DNA of 64,000 nt, taken from the NCBI RefSeq assembly GCF_000184345.1, contig NC_017583.1, forward strand, positions 1,612,001 through 1,676,000, read 5' to 3'. Source of the stretch: Spirochaeta thermophila DSM 6578. Its GTDB lineage: Bacteria; Spirochaetota; Spirochaetia; Winmispirales; Winmispiraceae. This document shows positions 1-8,816 of this stretch, piece after piece (position 1 is the first letter of the stretch; every line of letters starts with the position of its first letter). The notes beneath the pieces are model-generated. The model did not search any database. It saw only the letters and a program-made list of their open reading frames with translations, and was not told the DNA's origin. Position numbers and translations under genes: made by a program.

Positions 1-114
1 CCTCCCCTCCTGGATGAGGTAGAAAGTGTCCCCCGGTTCATACTCACAGAAGATGATGTCACCCCTCTTGTAGTAGACGGCGAATCGGTCGAATGACGGC
101 CCCGTGAGCATCAT
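1..114 (-). CDS. cyclic nucleotide-binding domain protein (N-terminal part)
   Basis: Only the first 38 residues lie in the window; the gene runs off the left edge. They read as the start of a cNMP-binding (Crp/PKA-type) beta roll, with 'YYKRGDIIFCEYEPGDTFYLIQEG' split here as YKRGDIIF and EPGDTFYLIQEG. The ATG at 114 overlaps the TGA of the upstream cNMP/TPR gene by 4 nt (ATGA), so the two are co-transcribed and probably translationally coupled. What follows the domain (effector, TPR or HTH) cannot be seen. Confidence 0.75.
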   Translation of the reverse strand, partial: MMLTGPSFDRFAVYYKRGDIIFCEYEPGDTFYLIQEGR

Positions 115-1088
115 ACCCGTTCCTCCAGGCCCCTGAGTGCCTTCCGCGCTTTCTTCACCACTTCGCTGCTCACTCCCGGGAGGGAGAGCACCTTACGGTA
201 GAGTGCCCCTGCCCGTGCTCCATCGCCCTTCTCCTCGTAGGCACGGGCGATGAGGAAGAGGGCCTCCGAGGTCTCCGGTGCGTCGGAGAAGTCCCGTGCG
301 AACCGTGAGTAGTGCTGGATGACCTCGTCGTAACGCGCCATGGCCATGAGACACCTCCCCGACTCGAAGAGGGCCCTGCGCCGGACATCCTCCTGGTCGG
401 ATCCCTCCGCAATTCGCATGAAGGAGGCAAGGGCCTCCTCGTACCGTTCCTGGCCGAACAGGCTCTCTGCCTCGTAGAAGTCCTTCTCCGCGGACGAGAG
501 GGAGGGCTTCCTGGGCTCGGGCGACGGGACGGAAAGCGCACCCGTACCCCCTCTCGCCTGGGCAGCCTGTACGCGGGCGAGGGCGGCCTTCACCTCCTCC
601 ACGTGGACGCCGTCGGGATAGTAGGCGAGGTACCGGCCGAGGGCGTAGGCGGCCTGTGAGAACTGCTGTTTCTCGATGTAGTACTTGCAGATAGAAAAGA
701 GGCCCTCCTCCGGATTCACCTCCTCCGAGACGGCGAGCAAGGTCTGAACCCGCTTGTGGATACGTCGGAGCTGACGGGAGAGCACCTTGAGCATCTTCAT
801 CATCACCCGGGGGTTCTTGAGGAGGAAGCCCTCGAACTCAGAGGCGGAGAACTCCAGCACCTCGGCGTCGGAGAGGACCATCGCAGTCTCCTCCCGGGGA
901 TAGCGCCCCACGCTCGACTTGACACCGAAGAATTCCCCCTTGCCTATCCGTTCGTGCACCTCCTGGCCCGTCTCGAGATCGGTGGAGGTGAGGACGATCT
1001 CTCCTTCGCGGAGGATGTAGGCCTTGTCTCCCACATCCCCTTCGAAATAGATCACGGAGCTCGCTTTGTAGTGGACGGTTCGGGGCAT
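111..1088 (-). CDS. cNMP-binding domain protein with C-terminal TPR repeats
   Basis: A 325-residue protein. Residues about 8-105 form a cyclic-nucleotide-binding beta roll (VIYFEGDVGDKAYILREGEI, then the GEFFGVKSS turn). The middle is helical, and about residues 185-320 are TPR-like helices (for example YEEALASFMRIAEG and YDEVIQHYSRFARD). It has no HTH, signal peptide or membrane segment, so it is probably a cytoplasmic ligand-sensing scaffold rather than a DNA-binding regulator. I chose the ATG at 1088 because GGAGAGG sits just before it; an upstream ATG at 1160 has no such site and lies inside the likely promoter. A second cNMP gene follows with a 4-nt overlap. The ligand is unknown. Confidence 0.8.
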   Translation of the reverse strand: MPRTVHYKASSVIYFEGDVGDKAYILREGEIVLTSTDLETGQEVHERIGKGEFFGVKSSVGRYPREETAMVLSDAEVLEFSASEFEGFLLKNPRVMMKMLKVLSRQLRRIHKRVQTLLAVSEEVNPEEGLFSICKYYIEKQQFSQAAYALGRYLAYYPDGVHVEEVKAALARVQAAQARGGTGALSVPSPEPRKPSLSSAEKDFYEAESLFGQERYEEALASFMRIAEGSDQEDVRRRALFESGRCLMAMARYDEVIQHYSRFARDFSDAPETSEALFLIARAYEEKGDGARAGALYRKVLSLPGVSSEVVKKARKALRGLEERV

Positions 1089-1104
1089 ATCCTCTCCTTT
1101 TTCG

Positions 1105-1133
1105 ACTGTAAAACCATACCTCGAGAAAATCAA
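1105..1133 (-). promoter_or_regulatory. sigma-70-type promoter for the cNMP/TPR gene
   Basis: On the minus strand TTGATT (1133-1128), 17 bp, then TACAGT (1110-1105). It lies 16 bp before the chosen ATG at 1088 and fits the short leaders common in this window. Confidence 0.45.
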
Positions 1134-1187
1134 GCATTTATATAGTATACCATCCTCCACGGGATTTCCCCGCCCCTCCCCGGGGCA

Positions 1188-1216
1188 TTGAGCAGGAGTC
1201 GGTTTTTTCCTACTGT
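1188..1216 (+). promoter_or_regulatory. promoter of the PHP-mla operon, close to the start codon
   Basis: TTGAGC (1188-1193), 17 bp, TACTGT (1211-1216). The -10 ends nine bases before the ATG at 1226, so the transcript would have almost no leader. Only a weak AGGTG precedes the ATG. Confidence 0.45.
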
Positions 1217-1225
1217 AATAGGTGT

Positions 1226-2086
1226 ATGGAAGCTATGCGGCTCGATCTGCACACGCACAGCACCGCCTCGGATGGGGCCCTCTCCCCCTCCCTCCTCATA
1301 AAAGAGGCCGCCCGCCTGGGCATCGGCCTCCTCGCCCTCACCGATCATGATACTACGTCGGGGCTCGAGGAGGCATCACGCGCCGCAAGAGAGGAAGGAA
1401 TCTCCTTCATCCCGGGGATCGAGATAGAAGTGGCCCACGAGGGTGGCGAATTCCACCTCCTCGGGCTCGGGATCGATGCCTCGCACCCCGTGCTCGGACA
1501 TCTGCTCGCAGATTTGAGGAGACGCCGCCACGAGCGCAATGTACGCATCATCCACAGGATGCGCGAAGCGGGCATAGAGGTCTCCCTCGAGGATATGGAG
1601 GAGGTGCAAGGGGTGGTCACGCGTCCGCACTTCGCCCGCCTTCTGGTGGCGAGGGGTCTGGCACGATCCATCCCCGAGGCCATGGAGGAATATCTCAACT
1701 ACGGGAGGCCCTTCTACGAGCCCAAGGCAGGGTGCACCTTGGAGGAGGCCGTGAGGGCCATCCATACGGCGGGGGGACTCGCCGTGATCGCACATCCCGT
1801 GAGCCTCGGGATCCCGGACGAGCAGCTCGTCCGGCGCTTCGCCGACTACCGTGAGGCGGGGGTGGACGGGGTAGAAGCCTACCACTACTCCCACTCCCTG
1901 GAGGAGGCACGGAAGTTCTCCCGGATTGCCGCCTCGCTGGGCCTCCTCGTCTCGGCGGGCTCGGACTTCCACGGCAAGGACAGGCGGGATGTGGACCTGG
2001 GCACCACCGCGGGGGGGCTCACGATCACCTCATCCCTCATCCCGGACCTGATCGAACGACTTTCCCACTGCGGAGTCTGTACATGA
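1226..2086 (+). CDS. PHP-domain phosphoesterase (RNase AM/TrpH-like)
   Basis: A 286-residue PHP protein of the TrpH/YciV type; known members hydrolyse 3',5'-nucleoside bisphosphates or trim 5' ends of small RNAs. Metal ligands are visible: DLHTHS (residues 7-12), TDHDT (39-43), PGIEIE (about 64-69), IAHP (about 189) and the late GSDFHG motif. An alternative ATG lies at 1235, which would still keep the first HTH motif. It is the first gene of an eight-gene operon and its TGA overlaps the mlaE start by 4 nt. Its link to lipid transport is only positional. The exact substrate is inferred from the family. Confidence 0.85.
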   Translation: MEAMRLDLHTHSTASDGALSPSLLIKEAARLGIGLLALTDHDTTSGLEEASRAAREEGISFIPGIEIEVAHEGGEFHLLGLGIDASHPVLGHLLADLRRRRHERNVRIIHRMREAGIEVSLEDMEEVQGVVTRPHFARLLVARGLARSIPEAMEEYLNYGRPFYEPKAGCTLEEAVRAIHTAGGLAVIAHPVSLGIPDEQLVRRFADYREAGVDGVEAYHYSHSLEEARKFSRIAASLGLLVSAGSDFHGKDRRDVDLGTTAGGLTITSSLIPDLIERLSHCGVCT

Positions 2087-2874
2087 GCGGAGACATCCTC
2101 AGCTCCTTGGGAAATCGCGCCATCACTCGTACACACGACATCCTCTACGGCATAGGGTACGTGGCCACGGTCATCAAGGAGACCGTCCTCTTTTTCCGCA
2201 AACGACGGGGGGAAGCCGGGAGGGTCCTCGTTCTTCAGATACTCTTCACCGGAGTGGAGGCCCTCAACGTCATCGCCCTCCTCGCCCTGGGAATAGGGGC
2301 CCTCATCATCATCCAGGGCGTCTCCCTCCTCCCCCAGTTCGGACAGGGAGACCTGGTCTACCCCATCCTCATCGCGGTGATCACCCGGGAGCTGGGTCCC
2401 ATCCTCACGGCCTTCATCGTGACCGCTCGATCGGGAACCGCCATCGCCACCGAGATCGGCACCATGGTGGTCTCCCACGAGATCGAGGCCTACATGGCAT
2501 TCGGCATAGACCCCATCTCCTACCTCGTGGTACCCCGGTTCCTCGGCGCCATCGTGGCCGTCACCCTCCTCAATGTCTACTTCAATATATTCGGACTCCT
2601 GGGTTCCTTCTTCGTGACCTCTCTCATCCACCCCATACAGTTCGCCGAGTACTTCCACAACCTGCTCCTCAGGCTGAAGCCGGTGGACATCCTCTCCTCC
2701 CTGGTGAAGAGCGCCACCTTCGGGGCCGTGATCGCCCTGGTCGGGACCTACAGCGGGTTCCAGGTGGAACGCGCCTCCACCGAGATACCGCAGGTGGCCA
2801 TAAAGGCGGTAGGCAAGGGATTCGTCTACTGCATCGTGGCCGATGCACTCCTCACCCTGGTGTACTACCTATGA
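2083..2874 (+). CDS. mlaE: MlaE-family ABC transporter permease
   Basis: A 263-residue integral membrane protein with about five hydrophobic segments and the MlaE/YrbE signature around residues 100-150 (RELGPILTAFIVTARSG, then the EIGTM stretch). In the Mla system MlaE is the inner-membrane permease that, with the ATPase MlaF and the MCE protein MlaD, moves phospholipids between the two membranes. The next two genes supply exactly those partners. The start overlaps the preceding stop and the end overlaps mlaF by 4 nt. No separate MlaB (STAS) or MlaC gene is in the operon. Confidence 0.9.
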   Translation: MSGDILSSLGNRAITRTHDILYGIGYVATVIKETVLFFRKRRGEAGRVLVLQILFTGVEALNVIALLALGIGALIIIQGVSLLPQFGQGDLVYPILIAVITRELGPILTAFIVTARSGTAIATEIGTMVVSHEIEAYMAFGIDPISYLVVPRFLGAIVAVTLLNVYFNIFGLLGSFFVTSLIHPIQFAEYFHNLLLRLKPVDILSSLVKSATFGAVIALVGTYSGFQVERASTEIPQVAIKAVGKGFVYCIVADALLTLVYYL

Positions 2875-3683
2875 GACGGAGTTGTATACGCCTGGAAGAG
2901 GTGACCGCGACCATAGAAGGGGTATCCATCCTCAAGGAGATCACCTTGGAGGTGCCCGAAGGCATGACCACGGTGATCATGGGCCTCTCCGGATCGGGCA
3001 AGTCCACCCTCCTCAAAGTGATGAACGGACTCAAAGAGATAGAAAAAGGCCGGATCATCTTCGGGGAGGAGGACATCACTCGGCTCTCCCACGAGCGACT
3101 CCTCTCGATGAGGAGGCAGACCGCCTTCGTGTTTCAAGACGCGGCACTGTGGGCGAACATGAGCCTGCTCCAGAACCTCACCCTCCCGGTGCTCCAGAGG
3201 GATCCCTCGGCCGACAGGCAGGCCCTCTTGCGGAGGATCGAGCGTATGTGCGAGGAGTTCCTCTTCGACGACGACCTCTCCCTCCGCCCTTCCCAGATCT
3301 CTCTGGGGGAAAGGAAGATCGCCTCGTTCATGAGGGCCCTCCTCGTCGAACCGCGCGTCCTCTTCCTCGACGAGCCCACCTCATCGGTGGATCCGGCCGT
3401 CTGTGAGCGGATGATCCAGCGCCTGAGAAAGGAGAAGGGGAAAGGAGTGAGCATCATCGCGGCCACGAACGACCCAAGGGTCTGTGCCAACCTCGCCGAC
3501 GAGGTGATCATCCTGAAAGAGGGACGTCTGGTGGAGACCGGCTCCCTCTCGGAGGTGATCCGAAGCACCAATCCCGAGACCATCGAGGCCCTCTCCGACG
3601 TGCTCAGCCAGGCGGCGAGTTACGACATGGACATCCTCTCCCTCCTCGATGGAGAAGACGTGTGGCAGGGGGGTTCACCATGA
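2871..3683 (+). CDS. mlaF: MlaF-type ABC transporter ATP-binding protein
   Basis: A 270-residue ABC ATPase. It has the Walker A motif GLSGSGKST (about residues 39-47), Walker B with LFLDEPTSS (about 163-171), and a signature loop SLGERK where LSGGQ is usual. It should power the MlaE permease next door. The divergent signature (SLGERK rather than SGGQ) is unusual but the Walker motifs look intact. It overlaps mlaE and mlaD by 4 nt on either side. Confidence 0.88.
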   Translation: MRRSCIRLEEVTATIEGVSILKEITLEVPEGMTTVIMGLSGSGKSTLLKVMNGLKEIEKGRIIFGEEDITRLSHERLLSMRRQTAFVFQDAALWANMSLLQNLTLPVLQRDPSADRQALLRRIERMCEEFLFDDDLSLRPSQISLGERKIASFMRALLVEPRVLFLDEPTSSVDPAVCERMIQRLRKEKGKGVSIIAATNDPRVCANLADEVIILKEGRLVETGSLSEVIRSTNPETIEALSDVLSQAASYDMDILSLLDGEDVWQGGSP

Positions 3684-4663
3684 AATTCAAGATACGCTTC
3701 GCATCCCAGATCGTGGGTCTCTTCGTACTGGGAGGCCTCGTGGCCCTCGTTGGGGTCCTCATCCTCCTCGGCGTGAACCAGCGGTGGTTCTCGAAGAACT
3801 ACCACTTCTATACGTACTTCTCCGAAACCCATGGGATCAAGCCGGGGATGGGCATCCAGTTCAAGGGCTTCGCCATCGGGAAGGTCACCGACATCACCCT
3901 CGACGAGGACAACCGGGTGAAGGTCTTCCTCTACATCGAAGATCGGTTCTACGACAAGGTCTACGAGGACTCGGTGCTCGCCGTGGTCTCGAACCCCCTC
4001 GGGTTGGGAGGGGGTCTCGTCTTCTACCAAGGGAAGACGCCCACCCCGCCACTCCCCGAGGGGAGCCTCATCCCCTCGCTCGACTTCGAGGAGGGGAGAC
4101 GCCTCGTGGAAGAGGGACGTGTGGACGTTCCTCCGGGCGCCGACGCGATCACCCGGCTCCTGGGGGAGGTGGAGCCCGTGCTCCAGAACCTCAACACCGT
4201 ACTCCTCTCCCTCGATCGGACCCTCACCACGGTGGAGGCGGGGCTCTCGGGGAACGAGGGAGTGGCCCTGGGCGCCGTGCTCCAAAGGATAGAAGGGATC
4301 GCCGCCAACATCGAGACCCTCTCCGCAGGGCTGTCCGAGGTGGAAGGACTCGTCCCCCGGCTCCTGGGTGCCCGGGGATCCCTCGCCAAGATACTCGACG
4401 ACGAGATGGAACTCTACAGCACGATAGAGGCGAGTCTCAGCGAACTCGAGGCGGCGATCTCGAACCTCAGGCAGTTCACCGAATTCCTCACCTCGACCGA
4501 GCCCCAACTCGTGGGTACCCTCGAAGAGGGGAAACAGGCCATCCGGAGGGGAAGGGATGTCCTGGAAGGGATCCGGAACAATCCCCTCATCCGCGGTGGG
4601 ATAGCCGAGGAACAGACGCAGGAGACCCTTCTCGAACCTCTACGTGAAGGAGCCTTCCGATGA
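3680..4663 (+). CDS. mlaD: MCE/MlaD-domain lipid-binding protein
   Basis: A 327-residue protein with an N-terminal membrane anchor (about residues 9-30) and one MCE domain (about 38-115; GIKPGMGIQFKGFAIGKV and the NPLGLGGGLVFYQG segment). A long helical region follows (residues 150-300), which in this family forms a lipid-conducting barrel or needle. It is longer than E. coli MlaD (about 183 residues). I chose the ATG at 3680 because it forms an ATGA overlap with the mlaF stop and has a G-rich site before it; a GTG at 3662 is also in frame. It acts in the periplasm together with MlaE and MlaF. Confidence 0.87.
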   Translation: MKFKIRFASQIVGLFVLGGLVALVGVLILLGVNQRWFSKNYHFYTYFSETHGIKPGMGIQFKGFAIGKVTDITLDEDNRVKVFLYIEDRFYDKVYEDSVLAVVSNPLGLGGGLVFYQGKTPTPPLPEGSLIPSLDFEEGRRLVEEGRVDVPPGADAITRLLGEVEPVLQNLNTVLLSLDRTLTTVEAGLSGNEGVALGAVLQRIEGIAANIETLSAGLSEVEGLVPRLLGARGSLAKILDDEMELYSTIEASLSELEAAISNLRQFTEFLTSTEPQLVGTLEEGKQAIRRGRDVLEGIRNNPLIRGGIAEEQTQETLLEPLREGAFR

Positions 4664-5622
4664 GGCACGCACACCTGCTCTTCGCTCTCCCCTTGATCCT
4701 CGCATCCTGCTCGAGTCAACCGCCCGTATCCGAGGAACGCTTCGAGGTGCGCAACCAGGCGGCATCCTACCTCACGTACGGGTGGGACTACTTCACCAAG
4801 GGGCGCTACGCCCAGGCCGAGGCCCTCTTCCTGCGGGCCCTCCATGAGAACCTCTCCGTGGACCACATCCCGGGGGTGATCCGCTCCTATCTCGCCCTCG
4901 CCGAGGTGGCCATCGCCCGAGGCGACGAGACGGGAGCCGGGGCGGCCCTCACCCGGGCGGAGGAACTTCTCGCCCTCACCGACGACCGGCTCCTCTCATA
5001 CGAGGTTCGCTCCGGCAGGGCCTCCTTCCTCCAGCGCACAGGACACATGGAGGAGGCACGAGCGATGCTCGACTCGCTCATCGCCTCCTCGTCGGACGTG
5101 GAGAAGGAACACCCGGAAAAGGTGGCCACCGTGTACCACAACATGGCCCTCATGCTCGCACGGGAAGGGCGACGGGAGGAGGCCAAGGCCTATCTCGAAC
5201 GTGCGGCGGCCCTCAACGAGAGGGCGAAGGATCAGCGGGGACTCGCCGCCAACTACTACGTCCTCGCCTCCATCACCGCCTCCGAAGGAGATACGGAGAC
5301 CGCCGTGGCCCTGCTCCAGGAATCCCTCTCACATGACAAGAGGGCCGAACATGCCCCCGGGATCGCCCTCTCCCTCACGACCCTCGGGGACCTCTACCTC
5401 GAAAGAGGGGAAGACGAGCTCGCCTATCTCTCCTACACCAGGGCACTGGGCATATGGGCGGCGATGGGAGAGGACCGTCGCGTGAATGCGATCCTCGAAA
5501 AGCTCCTCCCCCTCGCAGAGAAACTCGGGAAGGAGGAGGAACTCTCGTGGTTTGTGGGAATACTGAAGGGACGCCCCGACCTCCCCGACCAGGAGGAAGG
5601 ATCCAAAGGAGGGAGGCCGTGA
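4660..5622 (+). CDS. TPR-repeat lipoprotein of the mla operon
   Basis: A 320-residue protein with a lipoprotein signal peptide (MRHAHLLFALPLILASC; lipobox with the acylated Cys at residue 17). TPR repeats run from about residue 34 to 305, for example YFTKGRYAQAEALFLRAL and EKVATVYHNMALMLAREG. It is likely tethered to a membrane facing the periplasm as a protein-interaction scaffold. Its place directly after mlaD suggests it serves the lipid transporter or cell-wall enzymes of the same operon, but no catalytic motif is seen. The start forms an ATGA overlap with mlaD. Confidence 0.8.
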   Translation: MRHAHLLFALPLILASCSSQPPVSEERFEVRNQAASYLTYGWDYFTKGRYAQAEALFLRALHENLSVDHIPGVIRSYLALAEVAIARGDETGAGAALTRAEELLALTDDRLLSYEVRSGRASFLQRTGHMEEARAMLDSLIASSSDVEKEHPEKVATVYHNMALMLAREGRREEAKAYLERAAALNERAKDQRGLAANYYVLASITASEGDTETAVALLQESLSHDKRAEHAPGIALSLTTLGDLYLERGEDELAYLSYTRALGIWAAMGEDRRVNAILEKLLPLAEKLGKEEELSWFVGILKGRPDLPDQEEGSKGGRP

Positions 5623-6017
5623 ACAAACAGTCGCTCAAGCGTGAGGTGGAGACGCTTCTCGACGTCCTGCTGGTCTGCGCACTCATCGCCCTGGTGGGAG
5701 CCGTCGCGGCCTACGGCCTGTGGGGCCTCGCCGTGCTCTCGTCCCCCCTCCTCGCCTGGCTCACCGTGGGACTCACCGCATTCCTCGTCGGCTTCCATCT
5801 CTTCAGGGGTCTCGTCGTACGCATACGCTCGAAGGGTCTGCGGGCGTATGCGAAAGAGGTGCTCGTCCCCTTCCTCAAAGGCCTGGTCCGATGGATTCTC
5901 GGAGGTACAGGGATCATCGGCGGGCTCCTCCTCATGAGCGCCGGGTCCCCCCTCGCCGGGGCGGCAGTGGCAGGAGCAGCTCTTCTCCTCGTCCTCTTCC
6001 TCCGATACCTATTATGA
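5619..6017 (+). CDS. small integral membrane protein, unknown function
   Basis: 132 residues with about four hydrophobic segments (about residues 14-35, 39-60, 86-105 and 108-128) linked by basic loops (VRIRSKGLRAYAKE). I do not recognise the family. The GTG at 5619 overlaps the preceding TGA by 4 nt, and GGAGG lies just upstream. The next gene also overlaps by 4 nt. A membrane partner role in the mla/M23 operon is inferred from position only. Confidence 0.7.
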   Translation: MNKQSLKREVETLLDVLLVCALIALVGAVAAYGLWGLAVLSSPLLAWLTVGLTAFLVGFHLFRGLVVRIRSKGLRAYAKEVLVPFLKGLVRWILGGTGIIGGLLLMSAGSPLAGAAVAGAALLLVLFLRYLL

Positions 6018-6904
6018 TGGGACGCGTCTTCCTCCTTTCGTGCATCCTCACTCTCCCCTCGCTCGCCCAGCCATGGTATCCCCTCATCCGGGACCTCTCC
6101 TCCTCCGATCCCCTCTTCAAACAACTCCTCGCCGACGTTGCATCCTCCCACCTCGCCGCATCCCGCACCGACGCCGATCCTCCCCCTCTCCTCCTCTACC
6201 TCTACGTGCCCTCCCCCTCCGACACCCTCATGACCATCGCCGCCGCCGCCAACATCCCCTACGATGCGATCGCAACCCTCAACAGGCTCCAACACCCCGA
6301 CGATCTCATCCCGGGGACTCCCCTCCTCCTCCCCAATCAGCCCGGGCTCTTCGTCCCCACCGAGCCGCGCACCGACTTCGAGCAGTATCTGGCCGTCTCA
6401 GCCAGGAGCAGCGAGGGCCGGGAGGTGGTGGTCCACACGGGAGAAGCGTCCACGCGCTTCCTCTTCCACCCGGGTGAGGGGTTCACCCCTCTGGAACGCC
6501 TCCTCTTCCTCAACGTCTTCTTCCAGATGCCCGTGAAGGGAGCGAGGATCACCAGCACCTTCGGGCACAGGATCAGCCCCATCACGGGAAAGACCTCGTT
6601 CCACTACGGCATCGACCTCGCCGTACCCGAAGGCACGCCCGTGTATCCCGCCCGCGAAGGAAAGGTGGTGGCAACTGGAAAAGATCCGGTCCTTGGGCTA
6701 TATATTATCATAGCACACGCGGGGGGCTATAAGACCCTCTACGGCCACCTCGAGGAGATCACGGTGGCCGAGGGAGAGGAGGTCGTGCTCTCTTCCGTGA
6801 TCGGACGCGTGGGAACCACGGGCTTGACCACCGGACCCCACCTCCACTTCGGCACCCAATTGGGGGAGAGATGGAAAGATCCTCTACAGTTCCTGCGAAG
6901 ATGA
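6014..6904 (+). CDS. LysM and M23 metallopeptidase (murein endopeptidase)
   Basis: A 296-residue exported protein with a signal peptide (MMGRVFLLSCILTLPSLAQ). A LysM-like peptidoglycan-binding segment lies around residues 57-110 (TIAAAANIPYDAIATLN, GTPLLLP). A C-terminal M23/LytM domain holds the zinc ligands in HYGIDLAVP (H and D) and in HLHFG near the end. It should cleave peptidoglycan cross-links in the periplasm. Tandem ATG codons at 6014 and 6017 leave the first residue uncertain. It overlaps both neighbours by 4 nt. Confidence 0.88.
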   Translation: MMGRVFLLSCILTLPSLAQPWYPLIRDLSSSDPLFKQLLADVASSHLAASRTDADPPPLLLYLYVPSPSDTLMTIAAAANIPYDAIATLNRLQHPDDLIPGTPLLLPNQPGLFVPTEPRTDFEQYLAVSARSSEGREVVVHTGEASTRFLFHPGEGFTPLERLLFLNVFFQMPVKGARITSTFGHRISPITGKTSFHYGIDLAVPEGTPVYPAREGKVVATGKDPVLGLYIIIAHAGGYKTLYGHLEEITVAEGEEVVLSSVIGRVGTTGLTTGPHLHFGTQLGERWKDPLQFLRR

Positions 6905-7860
6905 TGCTCGTGCTCGCCATCCTCCTCCTCTCTGTGCCCCTTGGGGGGGAGGAGATCCGAGGCCTCAGGACGAAGGTGTGGGACGGCAGGGACGGAGGCC
7001 CCATTCCTCTCTTCCTGGAGGAGGTCCTCGTGATCACCATACCTCCTGAGGAGAGGGAGCTGTACGCAGGGCTCGAGCTGCGGATCACCGTCCCCCGGAA
7101 GCTCCAGGGTGTGCAGGGGATCGCGGGGATTCTGTACCGTGGGATCCTTCCCGCGCCCTCCCCGGAGCGGAGGGTCTACCAGGGGACGCGGACGTTCTTC
7201 CAGATCCTCCCGACCTCCACCGAGGTGGTCATACAGGTCCCCTTCCCCTCCTCGGATTTCGTTCCCGGAGGTCCCGGGGTCTTCCCCACCCCGGCCGTCG
7301 CACCCGACGACTTCCCCCTCGCCCTCGTCCTCACCCCTGTGATGAAGGGTCTCCCCTCCTCGGCCTCCTCACAGGCCTTCGAGTGCACCGTGCTCCCTCT
7401 CTACGCCCGGAAAGGGTATCTCCGCCTCAGGATAGAGGGCCTCGACGACGAGGAAATCCCGGCATGCGCCTTCTTCATAGACGGGAAGGAAATCTCCTAC
7501 ACGGGCGATCCGATCCTGCTCTCGAGCGGCCTCCACTCCCTCACCATAAAGGGCCCCGCGTTCTCCCCCCTGGAGAAGACGTTCGCGGTGGAGAAGGGCA
7601 AGACCACGGAACTGGTCGTGGAGGTCGAGAGGGCGCATCCCTCGCTCCTCTTCCACGTGCCCGAGGTCGCCGAGATCTTCCTCGACGGAGAGAAGATAGA
7701 CGCGGCGCCCCGGGAACTGCTCCCCATCACCACGGGCACCCACAGCGTGGTGATCAAGGTGGGGGATTACTCCATCACCAGGGAGTTCGAGGTCACCGAG
7801 AACGTCACCTATACCATCACCCTGCTCCTCGATCTGCACATAGAGGAGCCGGCACACTAG
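6901..7860 (+). CDS. secreted protein with PEGA-like repeats
   Basis: 319 residues starting with a signal peptide (MMLVLAILLLSVPLGGEE). The C-terminal half carries two beta-rich repeats of the PEGA type, each a short domain ending in a Gly-rich turn before a beta strand (SSGLHSLTIKG and ITTGTHSVVIKV). The N-terminal half is beta-rich and not recognised. It is probably a periplasmic or surface structural protein. The ATG at 6901 forms an ATGA overlap with the M23 gene; an in-frame ATG at 6871 would lengthen it inside that gene. It is the last gene of the operon and is followed by a terminator. Confidence 0.72.
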   Translation: MMLVLAILLLSVPLGGEEIRGLRTKVWDGRDGGPIPLFLEEVLVITIPPEERELYAGLELRITVPRKLQGVQGIAGILYRGILPAPSPERRVYQGTRTFFQILPTSTEVVIQVPFPSSDFVPGGPGVFPTPAVAPDDFPLALVLTPVMKGLPSSASSQAFECTVLPLYARKGYLRLRIEGLDDEEIPACAFFIDGKEISYTGDPILLSSGLHSLTIKGPAFSPLEKTFAVEKGKTTELVVEVERAHPSLLFHVPEVAEIFLDGEKIDAAPRELLPITTGTHSVVIKVGDYSITREFEVTENVTYTITLLLDLHIEEPAH

Positions 7861-7970
7861 GTGGTCGTGGCGGAGATTTTTTGGTAAATTTTCCGACGGC
7901 ATACGTCGATAATCAGGGTGTCGGTAATCGCTATAGTTCCCCTCCCAGACGCTATACATTACCGACCCGC

Positions 7971-7999
7971 GGCCGGCCCTTCGGGGGTCGGCCCTTTTT
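7971..7999 (+). terminator. Rho-independent terminator of the PHP-mla-M23 operon
   Basis: A nine-pair GC-rich stem (GGCCGGCCC with GGGTCGGCC, one G-U pair) around a 5-nt loop, followed by TTTTT. About 110 bp of non-coding sequence lie between the last stop and this hairpin; it includes AT-rich stretches but no gene that I can support. Confidence 0.8.
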
Positions 8000-8007
8000 C
8001 TTCATCT

Positions 8008-8808
8008 CTACGATCGTGAGGCCGTCCCCTCCGCAACCCCATACCAGACCTTCCGCGAGCGGTGGACCACATCGACCCCGAGACGACGGATGAGGGCGCC
8101 CGGCGGCCGATCCTTCACCACCACACACCGCCGAGCCACACGCCGCGCCCTCTCGATGTCCTCCCTGTCGGGCAGTCCCTCCCTCCCGAGGATCCTCACG
8201 AGGTCGATCCCGCGTGAGGCGTCGTAGGTGGACTCGAACATGGGGTCGAAGAGAACCACGTCCCACGAGCCCGGATCCTCCTGAGCGAGGTAGTCCCTGT
8301 AGTCGGCGGTGAGCACCTCCACCCTCCGCATGGCCTCGCAGAGCCTCGCATCGGGGTGGACGTACGAAGCGAGACCGCCCCGCACCAGGGAGGCGAGGAC
8401 GGGCGAGGCCTCGAGGGCGCGCACCTCTCCCCCCTCCCCCACCACGAAGGATGCCACCACGGCATCGGCTGCCATCCCGCACGTGCAGTCGAGCACCCGG
8501 TCTCCGGCCCCGAGCCCCGCCACCGCCACGAGCCTGTCCCCCACCCCCTTCCGGAGGCGATCGACCCTCAGGACGGCCATGTTGGGGTGGAAGACGTACC
8601 GTCTCCCTTCGTGGAACAGGGAGAGGCCATCCTTGCCCACCACCAGCACCGCGGAGGCTCCGGATGCGGCCGCCAGATCCTCCAGGCTGCGCTCTCCGCG
8701 AGGCACGAGGACGAGGTCCAGTTCTCTCGCGAGCGAGCACGCCCACTCGATCTCCCGCTCCGAGGCCCCGAGAGAGACTGTGACCACCGGGGGATCCGCG
8801 AACCGCAT
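8008..8808 (-). CDS. class I SAM-dependent methyltransferase, RsmJ-like
   Basis: A 266-residue methyltransferase with the SAM-binding motif VLDCTCGMAADA (about residues 104-115), the acidic ribose-binding end of strand 2 (ALEAS), and a catalytic-loop motif VLFDPMFEST (about residues 187-196). The combination LD.T.G...DA plus DPM resembles RsmJ (16S rRNA guanine-1516 N2-methyltransferase) and relatives. The assignment to that substrate is an inference. It is transcribed alone, divergently from the PBP gene. Confidence 0.72.
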   Translation of the reverse strand: MRFADPPVVTVSLGASEREIEWACSLARELDLVLVPRGERSLEDLAAASGASAVLVVGKDGLSLFHEGRRYVFHPNMAVLRVDRLRKGVGDRLVAVAGLGAGDRVLDCTCGMAADAVVASFVVGEGGEVRALEASPVLASLVRGGLASYVHPDARLCEAMRRVEVLTADYRDYLAQEDPGSWDVVLFDPMFESTYDASRGIDLVRILGREGLPDREDIERARRVARRCVVVKDRPPGALIRRLGVDVVHRSRKVWYGVAEGTASRS

Positions 8809-8816
8809 CCCTCATA

